Positions 43,610 through 52,677 of a stretch of DNA of 64,000 nucleotides are shown in pieces. Source of the stretch: Pedobacter sp. MC2016-24 (lineage in GTDB: Bacteria > Bacteroidota > Bacteroidia > Sphingobacteriales > Sphingobacteriaceae); NCBI RefSeq assembly GCF_015223055.1, contig NZ_JADFBX010000006.1:124001-188000 (forward strand), given 5' to 3'. Within the stretch, counting starts at the first letter, position 1, and every line of letters starts with the position of its first letter. A program made the position numbers and the translations under genes. The notes under the pieces were generated by a model. That model did not search any database. It was not told the origin of the DNA and worked only from the letters and a program-made list of their open reading frames with translations.

Positions 43610-43650
43610 ATTCATCGCAGGTGTAGCATGATATTTGCGTGTCTTGTTGC

Positions 43651-44364
43651 ATGAGTTTTTTAACTGCTGAATGGAGGAAATTGGCCATCGCAAATTATGC
43701 AATTGATAAAGAGATCCTGCAGCCTTTTGTTCCGGTTGGAACAGAACTGGATCTTTGGAATGATACGTGTTATGTAAGTTTAATTGGTTTTCTTTTTAAA
43801 AACACACGCTTGATGGGTATAGCGGTACCTTTTCATGCTAATTTTGAAGAAGTAAATCTTCGCTTTTATGTTCGTTACAAAGAAAATGGCCTTTGGAAAA
43901 GGGGAGTAGTTTTTATCAAGGAAATCGTCCCGAAGTTTGCATTGTCCTTTGTAGCCAATACGATTTACAATGAAAACTATGTGACTATGCCGATGTCTCA
44001 CCACTGGTCGGAGGAAGGCGACGAACGTATCGTTGCTTATCACTGGAAATTCAAAAAAGAGTGGTACAAGTTCACCATTGTAGCCGACCGGGAGTTGTCT
44101 GTTATAGCATCGGGTAGTGAAACTGAATTTATAACAGAACATTACTGGGGCTATGCACGTCACAACGACAAAGTTACGAATGAATATGAGGTCAAGCATC
44201 CTAAATGGGAGCAGTATCAAGTGAAAGATTATTCAATTGAAGTAGATTTCGGCCTGGTTTATGGTGAACACTTTACTTTTTTGAATGGACAGGCTCCCGT
44301 GTCAGTCATGCTGGCCGAAGGCTCTGAAATTTCTGTGGAAAAAAAGCGGATCATAACAAGTTAG
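43651..44364 (+). CDS. DUF2071 (YqjF-like) protein
   Basis: The 237-residue product from ATG 43651 (a GTG at 43639 is in frame but less likely) matches DUF2071: MSFLTAEWRKLAIANYAIDKEILQPFVPVGTELDLWNDTCYVSLIGFLF at the start, NFEEVNLRFYVRY, VFIKEIVPKFALSFVANTIYNENYVTMPM, and EHYWGYAR at the end. The family has an acetoacetate-decarboxylase-like fold; no activity is established. It is monocistronic here. Confidence 0.88.
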   Translation: MSFLTAEWRKLAIANYAIDKEILQPFVPVGTELDLWNDTCYVSLIGFLFKNTRLMGIAVPFHANFEEVNLRFYVRYKENGLWKRGVVFIKEIVPKFALSFVANTIYNENYVTMPMSHHWSEEGDERIVAYHWKFKKEWYKFTIVADRELSVIASGSETEFITEHYWGYARHNDKVTNEYEVKHPKWEQYQVKDYSIEVDFGLVYGEHFTFLNGQAPVSVMLAEGSEISVEKKRIITS

Positions 44365-44535
44365 ATTTTCAAATCCAGTGATTTTGATCATTGTTTGGTA
44401 GTTTTATTTTTATATGTTATTTGTTTTTGTAAACAATTTTAATTTATGAAAATATTAAATTGTTTATAATCAGGTTTTTGTTTGTATTTTTTTGTAAACT
44501 TTATTTTTATATTCCTGTTTAGATTTTCAAAAATG

Positions 44536-44543
44536 TAGCTTTG
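44536..44543 (+). promoter_or_regulatory. Putative -7 box TAGCTTTG for nrdJ
   Basis: TAGCTTTG matches TAnnTTTG and lies 20 bases before the ATG at 44564, giving a leader of about 14 bases. The preceding 190 bases are AT-rich and contain no recognisable cobalamin riboswitch. Confidence 0.45.
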
Positions 44544-44563
44544 CTTTACTTAATGAAAAAGCT

Positions 44564-47116
44564 ATGAAAGTTGAAAAACAATTGGAAAATACGGTAACTT
44601 ACACTAGTGAAGAGGCTTACGAGGAATCGCTTCGTTACTTTAAGGGCGATGATCTTGCGGCCCGTGTTTGGGTTAATAAATATGCACTAAAGGATTCATA
44701 CGGAAATATTTATGAAGCCAGTCCGGATGATATGCATAAACGTATAGCTGCTGAGCTTGCACGCATTGAAACCCGGTATCCCAATCCAATGACTGAAGTA
44801 GAGATTTTTGAACTGATCAGAAACTTTAAATACATCATTCCACAGGGAAGTCCAATGACCGGTATCGGTAATCCCTATCAGATTGCCTCTCTTTCCAATT
44901 GCTTTGTGATTGGGCATGATGGATCCGGAGATTCCTATGGTGGTATCATGAAAATCGATCAGGAGCAGGTGCAATTGATGAAGCGCAGGGGTGGTGTTGG
45001 CCATGATTTGTCGCACATCCGCCCGAAAGGTTCCCCGGTAAAAAATTCTGCGCTGACTTCAACGGGTATTGTTCCTTTTATGGAGCGTTATTCAAACTCT
45101 ACCCGGGAGGTAGCTCAGGATGGCCGTCGTGGTGCTTTAATGCTTTCTGTATCCATCAAGCATCCAGATGCTGAAGATTTTATCAATGCTAAGATGGAAC
45201 AAGGTAAGGTTACCGGTGCAAATGTATCTGTGCGTATTGATGATGCCTTTATGAAGGCTGTTGAAAGTGGTGATCGCTATGTGCAGCAATATCCTGTCGA
45301 CGCAGCAGATCCGGTTACGCGGAAAGAAATGGATCCTTCAGCCTTATGGAAAAAAATTATTCACAATGCCTGGCGTTCTGCCGAGCCCGGGATTTTGTTC
45401 TGGGATACCATCATTAGGGAATCAGTGCCGGATTGTTATGCAGATCTGGGTTTTAAAACGGTCTCTACCAATCCTTGTGGTGAAATTCCCCTGTGCCCTT
45501 ATGATTCTTGCCGTCTGTTGGCGATTAATCTTTTGTCTTACGTGGAAGAGCCTTTTAGTCAGTCTGCCTGGTTTAACTGGGATTTGTTTAAGAAACACAT
45601 CCATGCTGCACAACGATTGATGGATGACATCATTGATCTTGAACTGGAGAAAATTGATGGGATCATACTCAAAATTAACCAGGATCCGGAAGATGAAGAA
45701 CTGAAACGAACGGAATTGAATTTATGGTTGAATATCAAGGATAAGGCTGAGCAGGGCAGAAGAACCGGGATTGGTATTACTGCTGAAGGGGATATGCTTG
45801 CAGCTATGGGTATGAGATACGGCAGTGACGAGGGCTCTGAATTTGCTATTGAAGTACATAAAGTACTGGCAATAGCAGCCTACAGAGCTTCTGTTTACGC
45901 CGCTAAAGAACGTGGTGCATTTCCAATTTTTGATGTAGAGCGAGAAAAAAACAATCCATTTATCCTGAGATTGAAGGAGGCAGATCCGGAATTGTATTTT
46001 GAAATGCTGACTCATGGCAGGCGCAATATTGCTTTGCTGACCATTGCGCCAACAGGGACCACCAGTCTGATGTCACAAACCAGTTCAGGAATAGAGCCTG
46101 TATTTATGCCTGTCTATAAGAGGAGAAGGAAAGTGAATCCGAATGATAAAGATGCCCGTGTGGATTTTGTTGATGAGGTAGGAGATTCCTGGGAGGAGTA
46201 TGTTGTTTTTCATCATCGCTTTAAACATTGGATGGAAGTAAACGGGCATGACCTGACAAAAAATTACGATCAGAACGAACTTGATGAACTGGTTAAATTG
46301 TCGCCATATTATAAAGCAACTTCTAACGATGTAGATTACCTGAAAAAGGTAAAAATGCAGGGTGAGATTCAAAAATGGGTAGACCATTCAATTAGTGTAA
46401 CGATCAATATGCCAAATGACGTAACCGAAGAATTGGTCGGTGAACTATACCTGGCAGCCTGGAAAGCAGGGTGTAAAGGCGTTACCGTTTATCGCGATGG
46501 TTCACGCTCAGGTGTGTTGATTTCTAACGAACCGAAGGAACAGGAGGAAGTGCATTCGGAAGGTGTCATTTTTCCTACCGAACGTCCGGCAATTCTTGAG
46601 GCAGACGTAGTTCGTTTTCAAAACAATAAAGACAAATGGATCGCATTTATCGGCCTGATCGATGGAAAACCGTATGAAATTTTTACGGGCTTCTCCGATG
46701 ATGAAGATGGAATCCTGATCCCAAGATGGGCAAATGATGGATTTATCATTAAAAGCAGGGAAGCAGATGGGAGTTCCAGGTATGATTTTCAATACAAAAA
46801 TAAAAGAGGTCATAAGACGACGATTGAAGGTTTATCCTATAAGTTCAATCCTGAATATTGGAATTATGCAAAATTAATTTCCAGTACATTGAGGCATGGG
46901 ATGGCGATTGAAAAAGTGGTAGAGTTGATTAATAGTTTACAGTTGGACGAATCGATTAACACCTGGAAAAACGGGGTAGCCAGAGCCTTGAAAAGATATG
47001 TTCCGGATGGTACGGAGGCCAAACGTCAGAAATGTCAGAATTGCAATTCTACAAATCTGATGTATCAGGAAGGTTGTTTAACCTGCAAGGACTGCGGTTC
47101 TTCAAAATGCGGTTAA
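44564..47116 (+). CDS. nrdJ: Adenosylcobalamin-dependent (class II) ribonucleoside-diphosphate reductase
   Basis: The 850-residue enzyme makes deoxyribonucleotides with a cobalamin-generated thiyl radical. The catalytic core shows SLSNCFVIGHDG with Cys113, RRGGVGHDLSHIRPKG, the NPCGEIPLCPYDSC segment with Cys305, and TIAPTGTTSLMSQTSSGIEP, all typical of NrdJ. After about residue 690 there is an accessory domain (FQNNKDKWIAFIGLIDGKPYEIFTGF), and the C-terminus ends in a zinc-ribbon-like CQNCNSTNLMYQEGCLTCKDC, which carries the reducing cysteines. Full length, with no break. It is monocistronic. Confidence 0.94.
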   Translation: MKVEKQLENTVTYTSEEAYEESLRYFKGDDLAARVWVNKYALKDSYGNIYEASPDDMHKRIAAELARIETRYPNPMTEVEIFELIRNFKYIIPQGSPMTGIGNPYQIASLSNCFVIGHDGSGDSYGGIMKIDQEQVQLMKRRGGVGHDLSHIRPKGSPVKNSALTSTGIVPFMERYSNSTREVAQDGRRGALMLSVSIKHPDAEDFINAKMEQGKVTGANVSVRIDDAFMKAVESGDRYVQQYPVDAADPVTRKEMDPSALWKKIIHNAWRSAEPGILFWDTIIRESVPDCYADLGFKTVSTNPCGEIPLCPYDSCRLLAINLLSYVEEPFSQSAWFNWDLFKKHIHAAQRLMDDIIDLELEKIDGIILKINQDPEDEELKRTELNLWLNIKDKAEQGRRTGIGITAEGDMLAAMGMRYGSDEGSEFAIEVHKVLAIAAYRASVYAAKERGAFPIFDVEREKNNPFILRLKEADPELYFEMLTHGRRNIALLTIAPTGTTSLMSQTSSGIEPVFMPVYKRRRKVNPNDKDARVDFVDEVGDSWEEYVVFHHRFKHWMEVNGHDLTKNYDQNELDELVKLSPYYKATSNDVDYLKKVKMQGEIQKWVDHSISVTINMPNDVTEELVGELYLAAWKAGCKGVTVYRDGSRSGVLISNEPKEQEEVHSEGVIFPTERPAILEADVVRFQNNKDKWIAFIGLIDGKPYEIFTGFSDDEDGILIPRWANDGFIIKSREADGSSRYDFQYKNKRGHKTTIEGLSYKFNPEYWNYAKLISSTLRHGMAIEKVVELINSLQLDESINTWKNGVARALKRYVPDGTEAKRQKCQNCNSTNLMYQEGCLTCKDCGSSKCG

Positions 47117-47140
47117 GTCATTAAATCATAATATTGAAAC

Positions 47141-47176
47141 GCCATGGCATTTTATTGCTGTGGCTTTTTTATTTTT
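47141..47176 (+). terminator. Terminator after nrdJ
   Basis: A 9-bp stem (GCCATGGCA at 47141-47149, pairing with 47156-47164 through two G-U pairs) is followed by a T-rich run. Confidence 0.72.
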
Positions 47177-47191
47177 TCGTACTTTCAACCT

Positions 47192-47896
47192 ATGAAATAT
47201 ACAAAGACTTTTACCCTGTTGATGATTGCAGTATGCGGCCTTTCAGCTTGCTCGAGTTCCAGAAATGCTGATGGTACCCGTAAAAAAAAGGTAACGGTAT
47301 TAACACCTAAAACAACAACACCCGGAAGAGGCATTGTAAATGCTGCGGGAGATGGACTTACTCCAGGCATCAACTCGGCGAACAGCAATGGTGCCGGATC
47401 CAGAGAAAATGCAGAAAACATCGCAAATAGTGCTATTTTAAAAGCCACGGCTGGTTTAAGGCCTTCATTACAAAAGACCGATTCGCTAACGGCCAGCGGT
47501 TTGATTGATGGCCTGACTGAAAATGAATTGTTGATTGTGAATTGGAGCAGGGAAGCGACAACCAAATCAACTGTAGCCAAGATCAAGGAGTATGCAGTTG
47601 GTGTTGTTGGCGCTCATCAGTCTTTTCAAAAAGATATAGATGCATTGGCTGCCACTAAAAATACGGGAAAAATTGTTACCCCAAAGGCTTCGTCGACTGT
47701 TGAAACAAAAGGAGACTTTAATCTATGGTATGTACAATCGATGATTGACCGTAAACGCAGGCAGTTGAGTACCTTGGTTACAGCGAGTCGCGCCAAAGAT
47801 GAGGTCATCAGAAATTTTGCGGTTAAATATCTTCCGGTAATCAGAAAGCAATTGGATGACGCTCAGGAGTTAACCAAAGTTGTGTCGCCAAAATAG
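47192..47896 (+). CDS. DUF4142-like lipoprotein
   Basis: I use the ATG at 47192 (MKYTKTFTLLMIAVCGLSAC), which places a lipobox Cys at residue 20; an in-frame start at 47144 would lack a proper signal. The 234-residue product has a low-complexity Ser/Asn/Gly linker up to about residue 75, then a helical part with SGLIDGLTENELLIVNWSREATTKSTVAKIKEYAVGVVGAHQSFQKDIDALA that resembles the ferritin-like four-helix DUF4142 domain, associated with envelope stress. The assignment is by helix pattern and is moderate. Confidence 0.65.
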   Translation: MKYTKTFTLLMIAVCGLSACSSSRNADGTRKKKVTVLTPKTTTPGRGIVNAAGDGLTPGINSANSNGAGSRENAENIANSAILKATAGLRPSLQKTDSLTASGLIDGLTENELLIVNWSREATTKSTVAKIKEYAVGVVGAHQSFQKDIDALAATKNTGKIVTPKASSTVETKGDFNLWYVQSMIDRKRRQLSTLVTASRAKDEVIRNFAVKYLPVIRKQLDDAQELTKVVSPK

Positions 47897-47902
47897 AGGT
47901 TC

Positions 47903-48982
47903 ATGAATTTTAAAGAAGAATTTCCTGTATTACAAAAATATACATATCTGAATACGGCCAGCTCTGGCATTTTGTCGAGATCAATAATACATTGGAGAAG
48001 GTCTCATGATGCGGCTTTTGAGGATCTTGGTAGTGGGTTTCGTTTAACTCAGGCCAGTTTTATTCAGGAAGTTCGTAGCAATGTATCGCATTTTTTCAAC
48101 GCACAAAACCAGCAGGTCTTCCTGGTGCCAAATTGTTCGATTGCTTTTAATATTTTTTTAGATGGTTTGGATAGAAGTCACCGGTTTCTTTTACTGGAAT
48201 CAGATTATCCTTCTGTAAATTATCCTGTTGTAAGCCGAGGATTCGCTGCTCAGTATATCCGCATGGATGGCAATACCGAAGAACAGATCATCCATACTGT
48301 TAAAACTTTTGGAGCAACTGTCTTAGCCTTAAGTTTGGTGCAGTACTCCAATGGAGCAAAGATAGATCCTGCTTTTTTTAATCAATTAAAATCACTTTAT
48401 CCTGATCTGCTCATTGTTGTTGATGGTACACAATATTGCGGAACAGAAAGATTTGATTTCGAAAATGCTGGAATTGACGTTTTCTTTTCCAGTGGGTATA
48501 AATGGATGCTAAGTGGTTATGGTAACGGGTTTTTAATGTTGAAAGCCAGTGCAGCGGCGCAGCTTTATCAGGATCGAAAACAATTTCAATTGCCTGCGGA
48601 AAGCTTCTTAAGTGATAAGGGAATACTTGACTTATGCTTTGAACCCGGGCATTTAGATACCCTTAATTTTGGGACACTCAATCAGTCGATTTTATTTATG
48701 CAAAAAACGGGCATGGATGTGATTGAAAATAAAATCAAACTTCTTGCTGAGCATGCACGCCTTGCATTTGCTTCCAGATCTTTACTCGATCCACAAATTT
48801 CAGCTAGGGTAACTTACTCCCCGATATTTAATCTTTTGTTGAGTGATGCGCTATATCAGAAACTACTGGACTCAAATATCAGTTGTTTGAGCAGGGGAAG
48901 AGGTGTTCGGGTTGCCTTCCATTTTTACAATACAGCGGATGATCTTGATCACCTGTTAAAGATCATCGACGAAAATATCTAA
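47903..48982 (+). CDS. Class V aminotransferase / cysteine-desulfurase-like PLP enzyme
   Basis: The 359-residue protein has the fold-type I PLP pattern: LNTASSGILSRS at the N-terminus, VFLVPNCSIAFNIFLDGL, ALSLVQYSNGAKIDP, IVVDGTQYCGTERFDFENAGIDVFFSSGYKWMLSGYGNGFL with the Schiff-base Lys200, and GRGVRVAFHFYNTADDLDHLL at the C-terminus. Relatives include cysteine desulfurases, isopenicillin-N epimerases and kynureninase-like enzymes. No conserved cysteine loop of IscS/SufS type is seen, so desulfuration is not assured. It follows the lipoprotein gene after 6 bases. Confidence 0.83.
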   Translation: MNFKEEFPVLQKYTYLNTASSGILSRSIIHWRRSHDAAFEDLGSGFRLTQASFIQEVRSNVSHFFNAQNQQVFLVPNCSIAFNIFLDGLDRSHRFLLLESDYPSVNYPVVSRGFAAQYIRMDGNTEEQIIHTVKTFGATVLALSLVQYSNGAKIDPAFFNQLKSLYPDLLIVVDGTQYCGTERFDFENAGIDVFFSSGYKWMLSGYGNGFLMLKASAAAQLYQDRKQFQLPAESFLSDKGILDLCFEPGHLDTLNFGTLNQSILFMQKTGMDVIENKIKLLAEHARLAFASRSLLDPQISARVTYSPIFNLLLSDALYQKLLDSNISCLSRGRGVRVAFHFYNTADDLDHLLKIIDENI

Positions 48983-49022
48983 TCATATCCAGGCAGGAAA
49001 GAACTCCTGCCTGGATATGATT
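48981..49022. terminator. Bidirectional hairpin, perfect 18-bp stem
   Basis: Arms at 48981-48998 and 49005-49022 are perfect complements with a 6-base loop (AAGAAC). It lies between converging aminotransferase and TonB-receptor genes. There is no strong T-tract, but the position supports termination. Confidence 0.72.
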
Positions 49023-49023
49023 A

Positions 49024-51429
49024 TTAAAATTCCAGCCTGTAATTGATGGTTGGAATCATGCCACCCCATTTTTGCGGTTCAATGATGCGTTTACTAGCGT
49101 TGTAATGCATTCCTACTGTATTTTCGCGGTTTAGCAAATTCTGGATATCCAGAATGATCAGATGACTCACCTTTTTGCTATTGATGCGATAACTGGAAGA
49201 GAAGTCTATCCGTACATACGGATCTGCGGTCAAAGTATTCACCTTATTCTGGTCGATAATTTCTTCATCCAGTCTGAACGATTCATCCACCAGGATTGGA
49301 GAATATCTCCTGCCTCCTGCATAAATCGCTTTTGCATTAAGCCCGAAAAGATTGTTTTTTCTTTTTCCAGTTACCCATTCTTTTCCAACCAATAGGTTCC
49401 CTACGTATTTTGTATTGTAAGTGGTGTTGAACTCCTGGCCGCCAAGCGCCTTGAACTTAGAATCAAATATGGATGAGGTTACTGTGAAATAATAACCCTT
49501 ACTTAAGGACTTTTCAATAGAGAATTCAATGCCATAATTTTTTCCTGTTCCCTTATTGATCAGGTTGCGGTAAGTATAGGAACCAATTGCTGAGTTATCA
49601 GATACGTTTAACAAAGAAAAATTAATCTTCGGGTCTACAGATACAGGTACATCATACAGATGTTGGTAATATACCTCTGTTTTGAATTTAAAATTTCCCG
49701 TAAATAGCTTTTCGTAACTCAATACGGCTTGCGCTGATTTTGTAGGGCTGAGCTTATTTACCGGTAATTGTGTGGCAGTACCCTGGGCGGTATTTGCTTT
49801 TGCAAAATAGTAAGACAGGGGTTCCAGGCGGCTGTAAAGTCCGGCTGAAAATGCGAGTGTCTGGCCTTCGTTGAGTTGGGCTTTTAAACCTAGCCTGGGC
49901 TCCATGCTCCAGCTTTCACTTAAATTGAAGTAGTTGACGTGGACACCCGTATTTAGCGTAAATACATTGCCTAATTCTGCTTTATATTGTATGAAACCGT
50001 CAAAACTACTGGTGCTTCCCTGCTCATTAATAAGCGTTCTCAAAAGCCTGGTGTCTGTGTCATATTGTTGCCCATAAAGATTGTATTTTAAAAAGTTTGC
50101 GTTTAAACCGCTACGGATGGAGTTGTGCTGATTAAGCTTGTAATTCAGGATACCCGAATAACGAATGGTTGTATTGGTATATAAGTTTTCATGGTTCAGG
50201 CTCGACTGGTAGCTGTTGTTTAAAGTGTCTATGATACTGCTACTGCGACTCCCCGAAAAGGAAATGATGTTACTAAAATAAATCCGGCTATTGGCGATGT
50301 ACAAATGCTTTATTCCGATACTTCCGGCGTTATAACCATATCTCATATCCTGACCATCTGTTCTTTCTTCCCATTTGTTAAAATCCCGGTCGGCGTCTTT
50401 ATTTAATTTACTCAAACCGCCTATGCCAAATACTGAAAAAGTACCGGCTTTGTTAGTCGGAAAAACAAAATTGAAAGATAAATCCTGATACTTGGGCACG
50501 CCTTCATCTGAGACTTTGACGCCGACCTTATCCAAAAGGCCTAAGGATGAGTATCGGTAACTGAAGAGGTAAGATGCATTTCCGCCTTTTTTAAACGGAC
50601 CTTCCATGGTTACTCCGGCACCCAATACGCCTATATTAAATGCATATTCTCTTTTATCGGTATTCCCTTTTCTGAATTTCAAATCAAACACACCAGATAG
50701 CGCATTGCTGTATTCTGCGGCCAAACCTCCGGTGTAGAAATCGGAAGTGCTCAGTACAGTGGTGTTGATCATGCTGATTCCACCACCCGATGCACCCTCA
50801 CTTCCAAAATGATTGGGATTGATGATTTCTATGCCTTCAAGTCGCCATTGCAAACTTTTTGGAGAATTTCCCCTTACAATAATCTCATTATCGTCGCCTC
50901 CAGCCACTACCCCGGCGAAACTCTGAGCCATTCTTGCCGGATCAAAAAATGCGCCTGCATACCGATTGGTCTCTTCGGGAGAGAAAGACCTACCGCTGGT
51001 TAAGGCCATTTGATTGAGGGGTTGTTTACCTGAATTCGAGCTGACAACTACTTCGTTCAGGTTATTGCTTTGTGCCTCCATTTCCAGAGTTAGAACCAGC
51101 TCTTTACCACTGATGATCAGCAATTCGGAAAGCACAATGGTTTGGTAGCCCATTAAACTGATTGTTAGCGTTTGTCGGCCCAGCGACACGGCAGTTAAAC
51201 GGAATATGCCATTCTCATCTGTGCTTAAACGCTTTACAGTTGGATCTGAACTGAGTTTGACGGTTGCACCCACAACTGGTAATCTGGTGCTTTTGTCGAT
51301 TATGGTGCCTTTAATGGTTTGGGTCAGTACCATTTGTCTGTTTAGCGAATCGATTTTTTGCGCCTTGACTTGTCTGCTGGTCAGACCAAGCAGGCAGACC
51401 AGTAAGAAAGAAAATAATTTGATGTTCAT
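49024..51429 (-). CDS. TonB-dependent receptor with carboxypeptidase-regulatory-like domain
   Basis: The 801-residue protein has a signal peptide (about residues 1-23), a carboxypeptidase-D regulatory-like domain (about 37-115: IKGTIIDKSTRLPVVGATVKLSS...LGRQTLTISLMGYQT), a plug domain (about 130-240: SGRSFSPEETNRYAGAFFDPARMAQSFAGV...EIIVRGNSPKSLQWRLEGI) and a beta-barrel ending in NYRLEF. It is shorter than a SusC, has no SusD partner and belongs to the outer-membrane receptor class of unknown substrate. An operator-like inverted repeat TTTATCA-N10-TGATAAA (51526-51549) sits upstream. Confidence 0.88.
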   Translation of the reverse strand: MNIKLFSFLLVCLLGLTSRQVKAQKIDSLNRQMVLTQTIKGTIIDKSTRLPVVGATVKLSSDPTVKRLSTDENGIFRLTAVSLGRQTLTISLMGYQTIVLSELLIISGKELVLTLEMEAQSNNLNEVVVSSNSGKQPLNQMALTSGRSFSPEETNRYAGAFFDPARMAQSFAGVVAGGDDNEIIVRGNSPKSLQWRLEGIEIINPNHFGSEGASGGGISMINTTVLSTSDFYTGGLAAEYSNALSGVFDLKFRKGNTDKREYAFNIGVLGAGVTMEGPFKKGGNASYLFSYRYSSLGLLDKVGVKVSDEGVPKYQDLSFNFVFPTNKAGTFSVFGIGGLSKLNKDADRDFNKWEERTDGQDMRYGYNAGSIGIKHLYIANSRIYFSNIISFSGSRSSSIIDTLNNSYQSSLNHENLYTNTTIRYSGILNYKLNQHNSIRSGLNANFLKYNLYGQQYDTDTRLLRTLINEQGSTSSFDGFIQYKAELGNVFTLNTGVHVNYFNLSESWSMEPRLGLKAQLNEGQTLAFSAGLYSRLEPLSYYFAKANTAQGTATQLPVNKLSPTKSAQAVLSYEKLFTGNFKFKTEVYYQHLYDVPVSVDPKINFSLLNVSDNSAIGSYTYRNLINKGTGKNYGIEFSIEKSLSKGYYFTVTSSIFDSKFKALGGQEFNTTYNTKYVGNLLVGKEWVTGKRKNNLFGLNAKAIYAGGRRYSPILVDESFRLDEEIIDQNKVNTLTADPYVRIDFSSSYRINSKKVSHLIILDIQNLLNRENTVGMHYNASKRIIEPQKWGGMIPTINYRLEF

Positions 51430-51522
51430 TTTAGTTCGTTTTCTAAAGTGACAACAAGTTTTGCTTTTACCCCTATGTGTGTTATGGATTCAGATTTTCA
51501 ACAAGTCGGGTAGCTAAAGTTG

Positions 51523-51552
51523 ATATTTATCACTTTTTTAACTGATAAATAT
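51523..51552. promoter_or_regulatory. 10-bp inverted repeat upstream of the TonB receptor gene
   Basis: Perfect arms ATATTTATCA (51523-51532) and TGATAAATAT (51543-51552) flank a 10-base spacer. It lies about 95 bases from the receptor start and 80 from the small gene on the other strand, so it may control either. Confidence 0.4.
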
Positions 51553-51631
51553 GTACTAGGTGGCTTCTTTTTTAGCTTTAACTTTGAAGCGTTAATTAAG
51601 TTATATCCATCGTAAAATAGATTTATACCTC

Positions 51632-51898
51632 ATGGTTATCAAAGAATACGTATCCTTAAGTTTGGCTCAGTTAGAAAAGGCTATCGATTACGGAAAAGTA
51701 GATGAAATCATTAACGCATCGCTAAATGCGTTGCAATCTCCAAATACAACAATGGAATTTTTAGTCGAACTGGAAGATAATTTAGAACAGGTATCTCCAT
51801 TGTCTTGTACCAGTGTGCAATGGAGTTGTTACCGATATGCGATGATTCGCCTCCACGAATTGATCAAGCAACAAAAGACAGCTTTGCTTTGTCATTAG
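51632..51898 (+). CDS. Small hypothetical protein
   Basis: The 88-residue product has no signal or membrane helix and is largely helical (LAQLEKAIDYGKVDEIINASLNAL). It contains three cysteines late in the sequence (LSCTSVQWSCYRY, and one near the C-terminus). I do not recognise the family. It is divergent from the TonB receptor and 64 bases before the Crp-type regulator gene, so it could be its own unit. Confidence 0.6.
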   Translation: MVIKEYVSLSLAQLEKAIDYGKVDEIINASLNALQSPNTTMEFLVELEDNLEQVSPLSCTSVQWSCYRYAMIRLHELIKQQKTALLCH

Positions 51899-51950
51899 TC
51901 ATCTGATCCTGGTTTTGTGAGGTTCTTATCGTTGAAATGAGGTAGAGTTG

Positions 51951-51958
51951 TATCTTTG
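51951..51958 (+). promoter_or_regulatory. Putative -7 box TATCTTTG, 4 bases before the crp-type ATG
   Basis: TATCTTTG matches TAnnTTTG and ends at 51958; the ATG starts at 51963. A TTG at 51932 could belong to a -33 element. If real, the mRNA would be leaderless. Confidence 0.35.
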
Positions 51959-51962
51959 CTGC

Positions 51963-52670
51963 ATGAGTTTGAAAGGAATTTTTCCAATTGATCATCTTTA
52001 TTTTACCACACAATTTGCCTTAGATGTCCTTTCTGCCGATGATTATCATGCGTTGATTACCCAACAGGAGCAACAAAAATATAAGAAAGGCGAAATCATT
52101 TATAAAGAAGGGGTAAAGCCATCCGGATTGTTTTTTATTCACCAGGGTAAGGTTAAGAAATATAAAGTTGACCAATATGGACGCGAACACGTATTGTACA
52201 TTACCAGCAGAGACGAATTGGTGGGTTATCACGCAGTATTGGCTGAAGAGCGTTATTCAGATTCCATGGCTGCTTTACAATCCAGTATCATAAGTTTTAT
52301 CCCCATGGAGGATTTTATGGGAGTGCTGAATAGATCACCTTTATTTGCCCGGCATTTGCTAAAGCTCATGAGCCAGGAGATCACCGTGTTTGCAAACAAG
52401 CTTTCGATATTTGGACAACGCACGGCAGTAGAGCGCCTGGCAATTGCGCTGATTATTTTGAGGGAAAAATTCAAAATAGACACCGCAGAAAATGAGGAAA
52501 TTACCATTGATATTTCGAGAACAGATTTGGCAGGTATAGCTGGTATTGCTAAGGAAAATGTGATCCGGATATTGAAAGAGTTTAAATCAGAGGAAATCAT
52601 TGCAACAGAAGGCCGTAAGATTTTTGTATTGGATATCAAAAAGCTGGTACTACGGTCCAACTATAAATAG
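51963..52670 (+). CDS. Crp/Fnr-family transcriptional regulator
   Basis: I use the ATG at 51963; the frame is open upstream but the preceding residues are not family-like. The 235-residue protein has a cNMP-binding barrel (about residues 20-130: QQKYKKGEIIYKEGVKPSGLFFIHQGKVKKYKVDQYGREHVLYI, and DELVGYHAVLAEERY) and a helix-turn-helix (about 170-225: ISRTDLAGIAGIAKENVIRILKEFKSEEIIATEGRKIFVLDI). It contains no cysteine, so it is not an oxygen-sensing FNR with an iron-sulfur cluster. Target genes are unknown; the cytochrome gene that converges on it is a possible link. Confidence 0.88.
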   Translation: MSLKGIFPIDHLYFTTQFALDVLSADDYHALITQQEQQKYKKGEIIYKEGVKPSGLFFIHQGKVKKYKVDQYGREHVLYITSRDELVGYHAVLAEERYSDSMAALQSSIISFIPMEDFMGVLNRSPLFARHLLKLMSQEITVFANKLSIFGQRTAVERLAIALIILREKFKIDTAENEEITIDISRTDLAGIAGIAKENVIRILKEFKSEEIIATEGRKIFVLDIKKLVLRSNYK

Positions 52671-52677
52671 CAGGTTT

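Noticed and set aside
51963-52670. FNR-type oxygen sensor
   Set aside because: The Crp-family protein has no cysteine, so it cannot bind the FNR iron-sulfur cluster.
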